From Mesorhizobium shangrilense (lineage in GTDB: Bacteria; Pseudomonadota; Alphaproteobacteria; Rhizobiales; Rhizobiaceae): a DNA stretch of 64,000 nt. A model generated the notes under the pieces. It searched no databases and was not told the origin of the DNA. It saw only the letters and a list, made by a program, of their open reading frames with translations. Below, piece after piece: positions 38,758 to 48,309 of the stretch (its first letter is position 1; each line of letters opens with the position of its first letter). A program made the translations under genes and the position numbers. The DNA lies in the NCBI RefSeq assembly GCF_040537815.1, contig NZ_JBEWSZ010000001.1:1240001-1304000 (forward strand), in the 5' to 3' direction.

Positions 38758-39282
38758 ATGGCGGGTAGCGTCAACAAGGTCATTCTGGTGGGCAATCTCG
38801 GCGCGGACCCTGAAATCCGGCGCCTGAACTCGGGCGAGCCGGTGGTCAACATCCGCATTGCCACGTCCGAAAGCTGGCGCGACAAGAATTCCGGCGAACG
38901 CAAGGAAAAGACCGAGTGGCACAACGTCGTCATCTTCAATGACCAGCTCGCCAAGGTGGCGGAGCAGTATTTGAAGAAGGGGATGAAGGTCTATGTCGAG
39001 GGCCAGTTGCAGACGCGCAAATGGCAGGACCAGACCGGTGCCGACAAGTACACGACGGAAGTCGTGCTGCAGAAATTCCGCGGCGAGTTGCAGATGCTCG
39101 ACGCGCGCGGACAGGGCGAGGGCGGCCAGGTCGGCGGCTATTCCGGCGGCGGCGGCAGCAGCCGTGGTTCCGATTTTGGCCAGTCCAGCCCCAACGAAAG
39201 CTTCAACCGTGGCGGCGGCGCTCCCAGGGGCGGCGGCGGTGGCGGTTCTTCGCGCGAGTTGGACGACGAAATTCCATTTTGA
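38758..39282 (+). CDS. ssb: Single-stranded DNA-binding protein
   Basis: A 174-residue SSB. The N-terminal OB fold (residues ~1-112) starts [19 protein letters not shown] and contains [10 protein letters not shown] Gly/Ser/Arg-rich disordered linker follows, and the protein ends in the conserved acidic tip DDEIPF that docks repair and replication proteins. It protects single-stranded DNA at forks and during repair. A LexA box lies upstream and a strong terminator 44 bases downstream, so it is monocistronic. Confidence 0.97.
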   Translation: MAGSVNKVILVGNLGADPEIRRLNSGEPVVNIRIATSESWRDKNSGERKEKTEWHNVVIFNDQLAKVAEQYLKKGMKVYVEGQLQTRKWQDQTGADKYTTEVVLQKFRGELQMLDARGQGEGGQVGGYSGGGGSSRGSDFGQSSPNESFNRGGGAPRGGGGGGSSRELDDEIPF

Positions 39283-39325
39283 TCGCAATACGATCGCGGC
39301 GAACGCAACTTTGGTAGGCATGATG

Positions 39326-39356
39326 CCCCGAGAGTCCTATGGACTCTCGGGGTTTT
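39326..39356 (+). terminator. Rho-independent terminator of ssb
   Basis: Perfect 12-bp stem CCCCGAGAGTCC-TAT-GGACTCTCGGGG followed by TTTT. Confidence 0.93.
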
Positions 39357-39413
39357 GCATTGTCGGATGACCGCCGACTGAGCGATCAAGGAAATTGAGG
39401 AAGGACGAGTTCG

Positions 39414-39839
39414 GTGAAGGCACGGGTAAAATGGGTGGAGGAGCGCACCTTTGTCGGCGAGTCCGGCAGCGGCCACAAACTGGTGCTTGGCACGGCGCTC
39501 GGACCAGACGGCAAGACCCCGGGGCCCAGCCCGATGGAACTGCTGCTGATCGGTACCGGCGGCTGTTCAGCCTATGACGTCGTCCATATCCTCGAAAAGG
39601 GCCGCGAAGCGATCGAGGACTGTGTCGTCGAACTCGACGCCGACCGGGCCGAAACCGAGCCTCGGGTGTTCACCCGCATCCACATGCATTTCGTCGTCAA
39701 GGGCAGGGCGCTTTCGCACGACAAGGTGAAGCGGGCAATCGATCTGTCGATCGAAAAATACTGCTCGGCCTCCGCGATGATGGCCAAGACCGCCACCATC
39801 ACCCACGATTTCGAAGTCGTCGACACGACGGCCAAGTAG
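39414..39839 (+). CDS. OsmC-family protein
   Basis: A 141-residue OsmC/YhfA-like protein. The family's reactive cysteines are visible in LLIGTGGCSAYDVV (Cys ~55) and EKYCSASAMM (Cys ~117), typical of thiol-dependent peroxidases acting on organic hydroperoxides; the YhfA subgroup has no proven activity. The start is a GTG at 39414 with AAGGA 9-12 bases upstream. It follows the ssb terminator and faces the convergent marC-like gene. Confidence 0.87.
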   Translation: MKARVKWVEERTFVGESGSGHKLVLGTALGPDGKTPGPSPMELLLIGTGGCSAYDVVHILEKGREAIEDCVVELDADRAETEPRVFTRIHMHFVVKGRALSHDKVKRAIDLSIEKYCSASAMMAKTATITHDFEVVDTTAK

Positions 39840-39875
39840 CTCGACGCAGCCCGGTTTGTTCACAAAGACGGCGGA

Positions 39876-40505
39876 CTACCCCGCCATAAGCGCCTTGATG
39901 CCGTCGGCGACGAATTGCACGGCGAGCGCTGCCAGGATGACGCCGAGCAGGCGTGTCAGGATCGAGCGGCCGGTCTGGCCGAGGATGCGGTCGATGCGTT
40001 CCGACAGCACGAACACCAGATAGGTGATCACCAGGCAGACCAGGATGATGCCGACGAGCGCCGCCTGGGCGGCAAAGCCCTGGAATGAGCCGGAGAGCAG
40101 CACGGTCGCAGAAATCGCGCCGGGGCCGGCGATCAACGGGATCGCCAGCGGGAAGGCGGCGATGTTGTGGATCATGTCCTTGGTGATGGCGACGTCGCCG
40201 ATCTTCTCCTTGCGGTCCTGCCTGCGCTCGAACACCATTTCGAAGGCGATGAAGAACAACAGGAAGCCGCCAGCGACGCGGAAGGCCGGCAGCGTGATGC
40301 CGAATACCGACAGGATCGAGGCGCCTGCGACCGCAAACAGCGCCATCACCAGGAAGCCGATGATCGAGGCCCGGACCGAAACCTGCTGGCGTTCCTCGCG
40401 GTTCATGCCGCGTGTCACGGCAAGGAACAGCGGTGCGAGGCCGGGTGGGTCGATGGTCACGAGAATGGTGACGAAGGCATTGAACAGGCTGTCGAAGCTC
40501 GGCAT
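39876..40505 (-). CDS. MarC-family integral membrane protein
   Basis: A 209-residue protein with six membrane helices and the family motifs TILVTIDPPGLAPLFLAVT near the start and FPLAIPLIAGPGAIS in the middle. MarC/UPF0056 proteins were named for the E. coli multiple-antibiotic locus, but a role in resistance was not upheld; the activity is unknown. Monocistronic and convergent with the OsmC gene. Confidence 0.87.
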   Translation of the reverse strand: MPSFDSLFNAFVTILVTIDPPGLAPLFLAVTRGMNREERQQVSVRASIIGFLVMALFAVAGASILSVFGITLPAFRVAGGFLLFFIAFEMVFERRQDRKEKIGDVAITKDMIHNIAAFPLAIPLIAGPGAISATVLLSGSFQGFAAQAALVGIILVCLVITYLVFVLSERIDRILGQTGRSILTRLLGVILAALAVQFVADGIKALMAG

Positions 40506-40635
40506 CTGATCTCCCCACCGGGCCGCGCCCGAACCTCGGCATTCCCCGAACCAGCCTATTGGTAGAGCAAAGCTGGCTCAGGGGAAACTATGAGAGTTGC
40601 AGGAATTCAGAGGCGTCGAAGGGGGGCTGGCCGGC

Positions 40636-41013
40636 TTAGCTATTGGCGCCGCAGTAAGCCTCGAGGCGATAGCCGTCCGGGTCGACAACAAAGGCGGCAT
40701 AATAGTTTTCACCGTAGTCGGCGCGCCGGCCCGGCGCGCCATTGTCACTGCCGCCAGCCCGCAAAGCGCCGGCATGGAACGCATCGACGCTGCCCCGTGT
40801 CGGTGCGGTGAAGCAGAAATGCAGGCCTGACCTTTCGTCGGCCGGCACTGGGCTCGCTGCTTCGTTCACCCATAGGGCCACCGTTTTCGCGCCATAGCCG
40901 AGTGAGCCGGGCGACTGGCTGAGGCAGGTGTAGCCGAGCGGCTTCAGGGCCTGGTCGTAGAACCGCTTCGAGGTCTCTGTATCGCGGACTCCGATCGAGA
41001 CGTGATCAAACAT
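40636..41013 (-). CDS. VOC-family (glyoxalase/bleomycin-resistance fold) protein
   Basis: A 125-residue protein opening MFDHVSIGVRDTETSKRFYD and ending DPDGYRLEAYCG, the standard VOC ends. Possible metal ligands are H4, H near residue 68 (GLHFCF) and E near the C-terminus. The reaction is unknown; members include dioxygenases and resistance proteins. GGAG 7 bases before the ATG at 41013 decides the start over the longer frame to 41130. It is separated by 32 bases from the upstream gene at 41046 and may be co-transcribed. Confidence 0.82.
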   Translation of the reverse strand: MFDHVSIGVRDTETSKRFYDQALKPLGYTCLSQSPGSLGYGAKTVALWVNEAASPVPADERSGLHFCFTAPTRGSVDAFHAGALRAGGSDNGAPGRRADYGENYYAAFVVDPDGYRLEAYCGANS

Positions 41014-41045
41014 GCTTTTCTCCATTGTTTCAAAGTGTTGGGGTG

Positions 41046-41594
41046 TCAGGCTCTCGATGATTTGTGCGCCAGAAACTCGACCTCGGTCCGCCAGGTCGCG
41101 CCATTGTCGTGCGAGCGTTCGCCCAGCCAACGGAAGCTGTTTGGGGTGATCCGCGAAAAGCTCCAGCGCACCGAGGCGCCGGTCCCGTCAGCGCCCTGCT
41201 GGACAATGCTGTCGCCGTCGGCGCGACCGAGCTGACGGCTGTAGTATTGGTTGCGCGGGTCGCTCCAGAAGATATGCCAGGCATCGAGACCGGGATCGTA
41301 AATGCGCAGTGTCGTGCCGTAGAAGGTCCAGGCACCAGGCGACGGCTGGGAGCCCTTGTTCCGTGCAGGCAGGATCCAGACGTCCTGGATCGCTCGTCCT
41401 TCGAGCACCCAGCCAAAATGCACCTCCCCACGCCCGGTCAGCACCGTGCCGTCCTCGAGATGGCGTGAGGCGTCAAAGCTCCAGGCACCGACGAAGCGGC
41501 CGTAGAGCCGCAGTTTGTCGGCAAGGTTTTCCGCCGGTCCAGCGCTGTGCAAGGCCTCAGTGAAGGAGGATTGGTCAGGTTGGGCTTCAGGCAT
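41046..41594 (-). CDS. Conserved hypothetical protein (lipocalin-like)
   Basis: A 182-residue cytoplasmic protein rich in aromatic residues and beta strands (WSFDASRHLEDGTVLTGRGE, WTFYGTTLRIYDP, TEVEFLAHK). It resembles DUF1579-type lipocalin-like proteins, but I do not recognise a specific function. GAGG 9 bases before the ATG at 41594 supports the start. It is divergent from an AraC-type activator (85-base gap), which makes it the probable target of that regulator together with the downstream VOC gene. Confidence 0.7.
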   Translation of the reverse strand: MPEAQPDQSSFTEALHSAGPAENLADKLRLYGRFVGAWSFDASRHLEDGTVLTGRGEVHFGWVLEGRAIQDVWILPARNKGSQPSPGAWTFYGTTLRIYDPGLDAWHIFWSDPRNQYYSRQLGRADGDSIVQQGADGTGASVRWSFSRITPNSFRWLGERSHDNGATWRTEVEFLAHKSSRA

Positions 41595-41679
41595 GGCTTC
41601 GGCCTCTTCTTGTCAGGAGAGATCAGGCAATAGGCCAGGGCGGGGTTCTGGGCTTGGGGAAAATTGCTATATTTCGGCG

Positions 41680-42510
41680 ATGGCAGCGACTGCGCGCACA
41701 CTCACATCTGGTCCAGGCTGGCAGGTGGCGGATGTAATCTGCACTGCCGGCGCTGCCGACCGGCCGTTCGAGGAAGCACATCAGGATTTCTGCGTCGCGG
41801 CGGTCACTAGCGGCACGTTCCTCTATCGTGCGCAACAAGGCACGGCGATGCTGGCGCCGGGCGCCATCCTGCTCGGCAATGCTGGCACATGCTATGAATG
41901 CGGGCACGATCATGGCAGCGGCGACCGCTGCCTCTCCTTGCATTTCGCCCCCGCCTGTCTCGAACAGATCGTTGCTGCTGTTCCCGGTGCGAGGCGACTG
42001 ACCTTCGGGACGCCGTGCCTGCCGCCATTGCCGGCGTTGGCGCCGCTGCTGGCCGGAGCCGAAGCTGCTCGCGAAACGGGCGACATCGGCGCGCTTGAGG
42101 AATTTTCCCTACGCATTGCCGGTTGTGCAGTTGCTGCCGCCTCCGGTGCGGCGCTTGTCAGGCGCGCGCCGAGCAGACGCGACCAGAAACGGGTGGCCGA
42201 GGCGGTGCGGCGGATCGAACTCGATAGCGACAGACCGATTTCGCTTGCCGAACTCGCTGGTGAGACCGCAACCAGCCCCTACCATTTCCTGCGCACATTC
42301 CGGCAGGTCGCCGGAATGACGCCCTATCAATTCCTGCTGCGGACAAGGCTGAACAAGGCAGCTGTTCGATTGCACACCTCGGATGACGCGATCTTGTCGA
42401 TCGCCCTGGAGGCCGGCTTCAACGACCTGTCGACCTTCAATCGCCGGTTCCGGAAGGTCATGGGGGAGACGCCAGGGGATTATCGCGGCCGCCGCCGGGC
42501 AGGGCGTTGA
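41680..42510 (+). CDS. AraC-family transcriptional regulator
   Basis: A 276-residue regulator with an N-terminal cupin-like sensor domain (~1-165) and a C-terminal double helix-turn-helix (~175-270). The first HTH is SLAELAGETATSPYHFLRTF and the second the conserved ILSIALEAGFNDLSTFNRRFRK. The sensor carries a cluster CYECGHDHGSGDRC, rich in Cys/His, which could bind a metal. Divergent orientation to the hypothetical/VOC gene pair suggests it regulates them. The ATG at 41680 is preferred over the longer frame to 41515, which would overlap the divergent gene. Confidence 0.85.
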   Translation: MAATARTLTSGPGWQVADVICTAGAADRPFEEAHQDFCVAAVTSGTFLYRAQQGTAMLAPGAILLGNAGTCYECGHDHGSGDRCLSLHFAPACLEQIVAAVPGARRLTFGTPCLPPLPALAPLLAGAEAARETGDIGALEEFSLRIAGCAVAAASGAALVRRAPSRRDQKRVAEAVRRIELDSDRPISLAELAGETATSPYHFLRTFRQVAGMTPYQFLLRTRLNKAAVRLHTSDDAILSIALEAGFNDLSTFNRRFRKVMGETPGDYRGRRRAGR

Positions 42511-42557
42511 ACACGGTGCCGTCGTCGTTTCGGACGAATCTCAATCCGATGTGTCGG

Positions 42558-43196
42558 TCAATCCGATGTAGGGCCGCACCAGCCGGGCAGATAGTCCGCG
42601 TCCTTGCCCTTGGCCAGGGTCAAAGCTTCCTTCATGGCCTTGTCGAAGTTCTTGGCCACGTCATCCTTGTCGATGCGCCGGCGCAGGAAATCCGCCCAGA
42701 TGAACTCGGCGAACGGCGTCGTGTCCTTGGCGTAGCCGCCAAGCCGGCGCAGTTCGCCGGCCATGCTTCGATAGGGATCATCGACAAGCTCGGCGATGGT
42801 TTTGGGGATGGCGGCGTAGTCGCGGCGCTGTCCGTTTTCGTCGAATGGGTGCATCCAACCGCGATTGTCGAGCACGAAAAGAAAGGAGTCCTTGTCGAGC
42901 GCCGACAGGTCGCTGATCACCGTCACAAGCACATCCTTGACACCTTCCTCGATGAGTGCCCGGGCCAGATGGTGGTGGTCGGTGACATAATGGCGTCCCT
43001 TCGGCCCGAGCACCGCCGGCACCATATGCGTGCCAAGGAACGTGCCGGTCTTCTTGACGCTCTGCGCCCGGATCATCTGCCGCTTCAAGGCCACCTCCCG
43101 CATGCCCACGGTGATCTGCGTCGGTCGCAGTTCTTTCACCGGAACGGGATTCAGCAAAGGTTCTCTTTGGACTGCCATGCTGGAGGGGGTCGTCAT
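42558..43196 (-). CDS. ParB-like nuclease-fold protein (ParBc_2 family)
   Basis: A 212-residue protein with a degenerate ParB/sulfiredoxin fold. It has LNPVPVKELRPTQITVGMREV at the start and the His-rich YVTDHHHLARAL motif, characteristic of the ParBc_2 family rather than of chromosome-partitioning ParB. No helix-turn-helix domain follows, so it is not a centromere-binding protein. Function unknown. Its ATG overlaps the stop of the SulP transporter gene, implying coupled expression. Confidence 0.8.
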   Translation of the reverse strand: MTTPSSMAVQREPLLNPVPVKELRPTQITVGMREVALKRQMIRAQSVKKTGTFLGTHMVPAVLGPKGRHYVTDHHHLARALIEEGVKDVLVTVISDLSALDKDSFLFVLDNRGWMHPFDENGQRRDYAAIPKTIAELVDDPYRSMAGELRRLGGYAKDTTPFAEFIWADFLRRRIDKDDVAKNFDKAMKEALTLAKGKDADYLPGWCGPTSD

Positions 43197-44893
43197 GTCG
43201 GGCTCTCCTGTTTTTCCGGCGATTGGCCGGAATGCAATGTCCGGACGGCGTCATCGACGCTGTGGAAGACACGTTGCGGACCGATCAGGTCGATAATGCC
43301 GAACCGCGCCAGCGCCGCCTGGGCACGCAGCGATTCCATCCGGGCGATGGCAAAGGTCGCGCCCTGGTTGCGGCAATAAGTGATCGTTTCGATCAATGCC
43401 TGCGCGGCAGTATAGTCGATTTCGACGACGTTGCTGGCTTCCAGGACGACCAGTTTGGTGCTTCCGCGCCTTGCGTCGATCATGCCGCGCACACCCTGCT
43501 TGAAGCGATCGGCATTGACGAAGGACAATGGCGCCTGAAATGCGGCGACCAGCACGCCAGGCAGTTGGTCGCCAACATTTGGCGTGGCCGGCGGCCACCA
43601 GATCGACGTTCCCGGCACCTTCTCCAACTCAATGGGTAGCGTGCGCGTCGCGCTCCAGATTCCATGCAGCAGCGAAAGGCCGATGCCGATCGCCACGCCG
43701 GTCTGGATGGGCAGTGCGACGATGGCAACCATGGTGGCCAGGATCAGGATGAACTCGATCGGCGCCTGGCGATAGACATTGGCAAACACCTGCCAGCGCA
43801 GGATCCGCTGGGCCACGAAAAGCAGCACTCCAGCAAGTGCCGCCTGCGGAACATTGGCAAGCAGGCTGCCGCCAAAGGCGCCGAGCACGAGCACGATGGC
43901 GGCGGCGACAATGCTCGCCAATTGTGAATGGCCGCCTGTCTGGGCGACGATGGCAGTGCGCGGCGGGCTGGCATTGACCGGAAAGGCGCCAAGCAGGCCT
44001 GCGGCGGCACTGCCGGCGCCGACGCCAACGAAATCCCGGTTGACGTCAGGGGCATCGCCCTGTTGCTGGACGAAGGAGCGTGACGTGGCCGCTGTCTGCA
44101 CCATGACGACGATGGCGATCAGCAATGCCAGCGGGACCAATGCCTGGGCATCGTCAAGGCTGACAAGCGGCAAGCCGGCCCGCGGCAGGCTGTTTGGCAA
44201 GGCGCCAAGCACCGCGACGCCGCGATCGGCAAGACCGAAGGCGATGACGGCCCCTGTCGCCAGCACCACTCCGATCAATGCACCGGGAATGCGGGCGCTT
44301 ATGCGCTCGGCGACGAACACGATCGCGAACACCCCAAATCCAAGCGCGAGGCTGTAGGGATTGGTCAGATGGAGACTGGAAGCGATTTCGACCACGCGCC
44401 GCAAGGTCTCGCCGCTTTCGGCCGGCAGGCCGAGGAGGCCCGGCAGCTGCGAAACGATGATGTGGATGGCGATGCCGGCCAGGAAGCCGGTGGTGACGGG
44501 CACCGACAGGAGGTCGGAAATCCAGCCGAGACGAAGGACGCCGCTGAGTGCCACGATCAGTCCGACCATCAGGGCCAGCACGCCCGCCAGTGCCAGATAA
44601 TGCGGGGAGCCGGTCGTGGCGAGCAGGGCCAAGCTGCCGGCAAAGAGCGGCGTGATGGTTGAGTCAGCCCCCGTCGAGAGGTGGCGGTTGGCTCCGAACA
44701 CGGCAAAGGCGACCGAACCGGCGACGAAGGCGAAGAAGCCGATCTCTGGCGCAAAGCCGCCAAGACGGGCTGTCGCCATCTGTTCGGGAATGGCGATGGC
44801 GGCCAGTGTGATCCCCGCGACGAGGTCGCCATTGATATCCTTCGGGGTCCAGCCGCTCAACGATCGGAACGGCAGCCACGGGGACAGATTCAT
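43193..44893 (-). CDS. SulP-family anion transporter with STAS domain
   Basis: A 566-residue membrane protein with about eleven hydrophobic helices (~20-410). The segments ITLAAIAIPEQMATARLGGF and NRDFVGVGAGSAAAGLLGAFPVNAS mark the SulP/SLC26 fold. A C-terminal cytoplasmic STAS domain (~440-560) has DYTAAQALIETITYC. SulP proteins move sulfate, bicarbonate or dicarboxylates; the substrate is not decidable here. The start at 44893 begins shortly before TM1; an upstream extension to 45019 is not plausible. The downstream ParB-like gene overlaps by four bases. Confidence 0.88.
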   Translation of the reverse strand: MNLSPWLPFRSLSGWTPKDINGDLVAGITLAAIAIPEQMATARLGGFAPEIGFFAFVAGSVAFAVFGANRHLSTGADSTITPLFAGSLALLATTGSPHYLALAGVLALMVGLIVALSGVLRLGWISDLLSVPVTTGFLAGIAIHIIVSQLPGLLGLPAESGETLRRVVEIASSLHLTNPYSLALGFGVFAIVFVAERISARIPGALIGVVLATGAVIAFGLADRGVAVLGALPNSLPRAGLPLVSLDDAQALVPLALLIAIVVMVQTAATSRSFVQQQGDAPDVNRDFVGVGAGSAAAGLLGAFPVNASPPRTAIVAQTGGHSQLASIVAAAIVLVLGAFGGSLLANVPQAALAGVLLFVAQRILRWQVFANVYRQAPIEFILILATMVAIVALPIQTGVAIGIGLSLLHGIWSATRTLPIELEKVPGTSIWWPPATPNVGDQLPGVLVAAFQAPLSFVNADRFKQGVRGMIDARRGSTKLVVLEASNVVEIDYTAAQALIETITYCRNQGATFAIARMESLRAQAALARFGIIDLIGPQRVFHSVDDAVRTLHSGQSPEKQESPT

Positions 44894-45038
44894 CGCGCTT
44901 GTGGCTTTCACTCGAGAAGCACACTCATTCCATGCTTTGCTTCGATGGCCATGAAAAACGCCTTGGCCATATCGTCGCAATGAGCTGTATCCTTTTGAAT
45001 TTACCACCAAAATGGACACTGGAAAAGTGCTGGGAATA

Positions 45039-45066
45039 TTGGAGTTTCGGCGCCGCTTCCTATATA
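45039..45066 (+). promoter_or_regulatory. Candidate sigma-70 promoter of gyrA
   Basis: TTGGAG (45039-45044), a 16-base spacer, then TATATA (45061-45066); the predicted start point is about 30 bases before the gyrA start codon. Confidence 0.5.
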
Positions 45067-45102
45067 AGCGGAAAGTGATTCCTGATTAGATTGTGATCCG
45101 AT

Positions 45103-47898
45103 TTGACCGACCAGAAGACACCGCGCGGCGCAGACGGCGGCCCCACAGGCATCGAGCCGATATCCATCATCGAGGAGATGCAGCGTTCGTACCTCGATTA
45201 CGCGATGAGCGTGATCGTCAGCCGCGCGCTGCCGGACGTGCGCGATGGCCTGAAGCCGGTGCATCGCCGCATTCTCTACGCCGCCCATGAGAGCGGCTAC
45301 CACTGGAATCGCAAATATGTGAAGTCGGCGCGCCCCGTCGCCGACGTGATGGGTAAGTACCATCCGCATGGCGACGCCTCGATCTATGACGCCTTGGTGC
45401 GTATGGCGCAGGACTGGTCGCTGCGCGTGCCGCTGATCGACGGGCAGGGCAATTTCGGCTCCATCGACGGCGATCCGCCGGCGGCGATGCGCTATACGGA
45501 ATCGCGGCTGACCAAGGTCGCGCATGAACTGCTCGAGGATATCGACAAGGATACCGTCGATTTCCAGGACACCTATGATGCTTCCGACACCGAACCGAAG
45601 GTGTTGCCGGCGCGGTTCCCCAACCTTCTGGTCAACGGCTCGGGCGGCATTGCCGTCGGCATGGCCACCAACATCCCGCCGCACAATCTCAGCGAGATCT
45701 GCAACGGCGCGATTGCCCTCATCGACAATCCGGCGATCGATCTGCCGGCGCTGATGGAGATCATTCCGGGACCGGATTTCCCGACCGGCGGCATCGTGCT
45801 TGGCCGCTCCGGCATCTACAGCGCCTATTCGACCGGCCGTGGGTCCGTCGTCATGCGCGGCAAGGTCAATATCGAACAGCGCGGCAATGACCGCGAGTCG
45901 ATCATCATCACCGAAGTTCCCTACCAGGTGAACAAGTCGTCGATGATCGAGAAGATGGCCGAACTGGTGCGTGACAAGCGCATCGAGGGCATTTCCGACA
46001 TTCGCGACGAGAGCGATCGTCAGGGTTATCGCGTCGTCATCGAGTTGAAGCGCGACGCCGTCGCCGACGTCATCTTGAACCAGCTCTACCGGTTCACACC
46101 GCTGCAGACCTCCTTTGGCGCCAATATGGTGGCGCTGAACGGTGGCAAGCCGGAACTGATGACGCTGACCGACATGCTGAAGGCGTTTGTGTCCTTCCGC
46201 GAAGAGGTCATCACCCGGCGCACCAAATTCCTGCTGCGCAAGGCCCGCGACCGCGCCCATGTTCTGGTCGGCCTTGCGATTGCGGTTGCCAATATCGACG
46301 AGGTCATAAAACTGATCCGCACCGCGCCGGACCCGCAAACGGCGCGCGAGCAGTTGATGGAACGGCGCTGGCCGTCCGGCGACGTCGAATCGCTGATCCT
46401 GCTGATCGACGATCCGCGTCATCGCATCAATGAGGACGGAACCTACAATCTCTCCGAGGAGCAGGCCCGTGCCATCCTCGAACTGCGCCTGCAGCGCCTG
46501 ACCGCGCTTGGCCGCGACGAGATCGCCGACGAGTTGAACACGATCGGCGCCGAGATCATCGACTATCTCGACATCCTGTCGTCCCGCGCCCGCGTACAGC
46601 AGATCGTCAAGGACGAACTCGCCGCCGTGCGCGACGAGTTCGGTACGCCGCGCCGCACCGAACTCACCGACGGTGGGTCGGACATGGAAGACGAGGACCT
46701 GATCCAGCGCGAGGACATGGTCGTGACGGTGAGCCATTCCGGCTACATCAAGCGCGTGCCGCTGTCGCTCTACCGGGCCCAGCGCCGTGGCGGCAAAGGC
46801 CGCTCCGGCATGTCGACCAAGGACGAGGATTTCGTTACCCGGCTGTTCGTGGCCAACACGCACACGCCGGTGCTGTTCTTCTCCTCACGCGGCATCGTCT
46901 ACAAGGAAAAAGTCTGGCGGCTGCCGATCGGCAACCCGCAATCGCGCGGCAAGGCGTTGATCAACATGCTGCCGCTGGAGCAGGGCGAGCGCATCACCAC
47001 GATCATGCCGCTGCCGGAGGACGAGACGAGCTGGGGCGAGCTCGATGTCATGTTCGCCACGACGCGCGGCACGGTGCGTCGCAACAAGCTTTCCGACTTC
47101 GTCCAGGTCAATCGCAATGGCAAGATCGCCATGAAGCTGGAAGAAGAAGGCGACGAGATCCTCGGCGTCGAGACCTGCACCGACAATGACGATGTGCTGC
47201 TGACCGCAAGCTCCGGCCAGTGCATCCGGTTCCCAGTCGGCGACGTGCGTGTCTTCCAGAGCCGCAATTCCGTCGGTGTGCGTGGCATCGCCATGGCCGA
47301 CACCGACAGAGTCATCTCCATGGCGGTGATCGAGCATGTCGATGCGCCCCCGGCCGAGCGCGCCGCCTACCTCAAGCGGGTTGTTGCCGAACGGCGGCTT
47401 GCCGCCGGCATCGCGGCAGGCGAGGAAGAAGAGATCGCGCTGACCAATGAAGAGGTCGGCGAAGAGGCGGAGCTTTCCGACGAGCGTTACGAGTTCCTGA
47501 AGCTGCACGAACAGTTCGTGCTGACTGTGACGGAATATGGTTATGGCAAGCGGTCATCGTCCTACGATTTCCGGCTGACGGGACGCGGCGGCAAGGGTAT
47601 CCGTGCCACCGACGTGTCGAAAACCGCTGAGATCGGGAGGCTGGTGGCGACCTTCCCGGTCGGCAATGATGACCAGATCATGCTGGTTTCTGACGGTGGA
47701 ACCGTCATCCGCGTGCCGGTCAACGGCATCCGTTTCGCCAGCCGCGCCACCAAGGGCGTGACCATCTTCAATACGGCCGAAGGTGAAAAGGTCGTGTCGG
47801 TGGAGCGGATTTCAGAGCCGCAGTCCGAGGAAGAAGCCGAAGATACCGGCAATCCCGAAGGTGCCGCGGCAGATGCCGGTCCAGAGAGCGCGGAATAG
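45103..47898 (+). CDS. gyrA: DNA gyrase subunit A
   Basis: A 931-residue type II topoisomerase subunit that introduces negative supercoils together with GyrB. The catalytic Tyr is residue 131 (AAMRYTE). The quinolone-determining region reads [10 protein letters not shown], so the position equivalent to E. coli Ser83 is Ala92, while Asp96 matches Asp87. The C-terminal beta-pinwheel follows from ~residue 530, with the GyrA box in QRRGGKG. An acidic insertion (about residues 765-790, Glu-rich) interrupts the pinwheel, as is usual in Alphaproteobacteria. The start is a TTG at 45103. A G/C-rich hairpin follows at 47914-47933 without a T-tract. Confidence 0.97.
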   Translation: MTDQKTPRGADGGPTGIEPISIIEEMQRSYLDYAMSVIVSRALPDVRDGLKPVHRRILYAAHESGYHWNRKYVKSARPVADVMGKYHPHGDASIYDALVRMAQDWSLRVPLIDGQGNFGSIDGDPPAAMRYTESRLTKVAHELLEDIDKDTVDFQDTYDASDTEPKVLPARFPNLLVNGSGGIAVGMATNIPPHNLSEICNGAIALIDNPAIDLPALMEIIPGPDFPTGGIVLGRSGIYSAYSTGRGSVVMRGKVNIEQRGNDRESIIITEVPYQVNKSSMIEKMAELVRDKRIEGISDIRDESDRQGYRVVIELKRDAVADVILNQLYRFTPLQTSFGANMVALNGGKPELMTLTDMLKAFVSFREEVITRRTKFLLRKARDRAHVLVGLAIAVANIDEVIKLIRTAPDPQTAREQLMERRWPSGDVESLILLIDDPRHRINEDGTYNLSEEQARAILELRLQRLTALGRDEIADELNTIGAEIIDYLDILSSRARVQQIVKDELAAVRDEFGTPRRTELTDGGSDMEDEDLIQREDMVVTVSHSGYIKRVPLSLYRAQRRGGKGRSGMSTKDEDFVTRLFVANTHTPVLFFSSRGIVYKEKVWRLPIGNPQSRGKALINMLPLEQGERITTIMPLPEDETSWGELDVMFATTRGTVRRNKLSDFVQVNRNGKIAMKLEEEGDEILGVETCTDNDDVLLTASSGQCIRFPVGDVRVFQSRNSVGVRGIAMADTDRVISMAVIEHVDAPPAERAAYLKRVVAERRLAAGIAAGEEEEIALTNEEVGEEAELSDERYEFLKLHEQFVLTVTEYGYGKRSSSYDFRLTGRGGKGIRATDVSKTAEIGRLVATFPVGNDDQIMLVSDGGTVIRVPVNGIRFASRATKGVTIFNTAEGEKVVSVERISEPQSEEEAEDTGNPEGAAADAGPESAE

Positions 47899-47962
47899 GT
47901 TTCGACACAGCAACGCCGGCCCTTGGGCCGGCGCGGCACTGCGGCAACAAAACTCTATTGGT

Positions 47963-48115
47963 TCAGAAGTGGCGATACGGCTTGCGGACGCCGAAACCTT
48001 CGAACCGCTTGGTATTTGCCCTGGCGCGGACGCGTTGTGCTTCCTGATGAAGCCCGAATGCAGTGGCAATCAGCATGGCGACGGTCATTGCGGTGGCGAG
48101 CATGTAGATCAGCAT
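47963..48115 (-). CDS. 50-residue single-pass membrane protein
   Basis: A short frame with the ATG at 48115, preceded on its strand by AGGAGAA at good spacing, ending in TGA at 47963. It has a Met/Ala-rich membrane helix (MLIYMLATAMTVAMLIATAF) followed by a basic cytoplasmic tail (RVRARANTKRFEGFGVRKPYRHF is the general composition, Arg/Lys-rich). Convergent with gyrA. No family name is known to me, but the ribosome site and amphipathic layout make it credible. Confidence 0.65.
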   Translation of the reverse strand: MLIYMLATAMTVAMLIATAFGLHQEAQRVRARANTKRFEGFGVRKPYRHF

Positions 48116-48309
48116 TTGCGTGTTCTCCTGCAGCCTGTAACGCTTAGATGGGGCTTTGGTTTCATCCTATGAAGCTGCAATCTAGTGAACGCTGCGTGAA
48201 GCATTCGTGATCGGCCCGTTCATCTGTCGTTCATGCGGCTGGAAAGGTTCACGCGCGGTTCGCCGATCGGATTTGCCTTTGCAAGAGAGGCTCGCTAGAA
48301 GCACCAGCC

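Noticed and set aside
45001..46863. 620-codon reverse open frame
   Set aside because: Antisense shadow of gyrA caused by high GC; composition is His/Arg/Asp-rich without any motif.
47914..47933. Hairpin CGCCGGCCC-TT-GGGCCGGCG after gyrA
   Set aside because: No T-tract follows, so I did not call it a rho-independent terminator.
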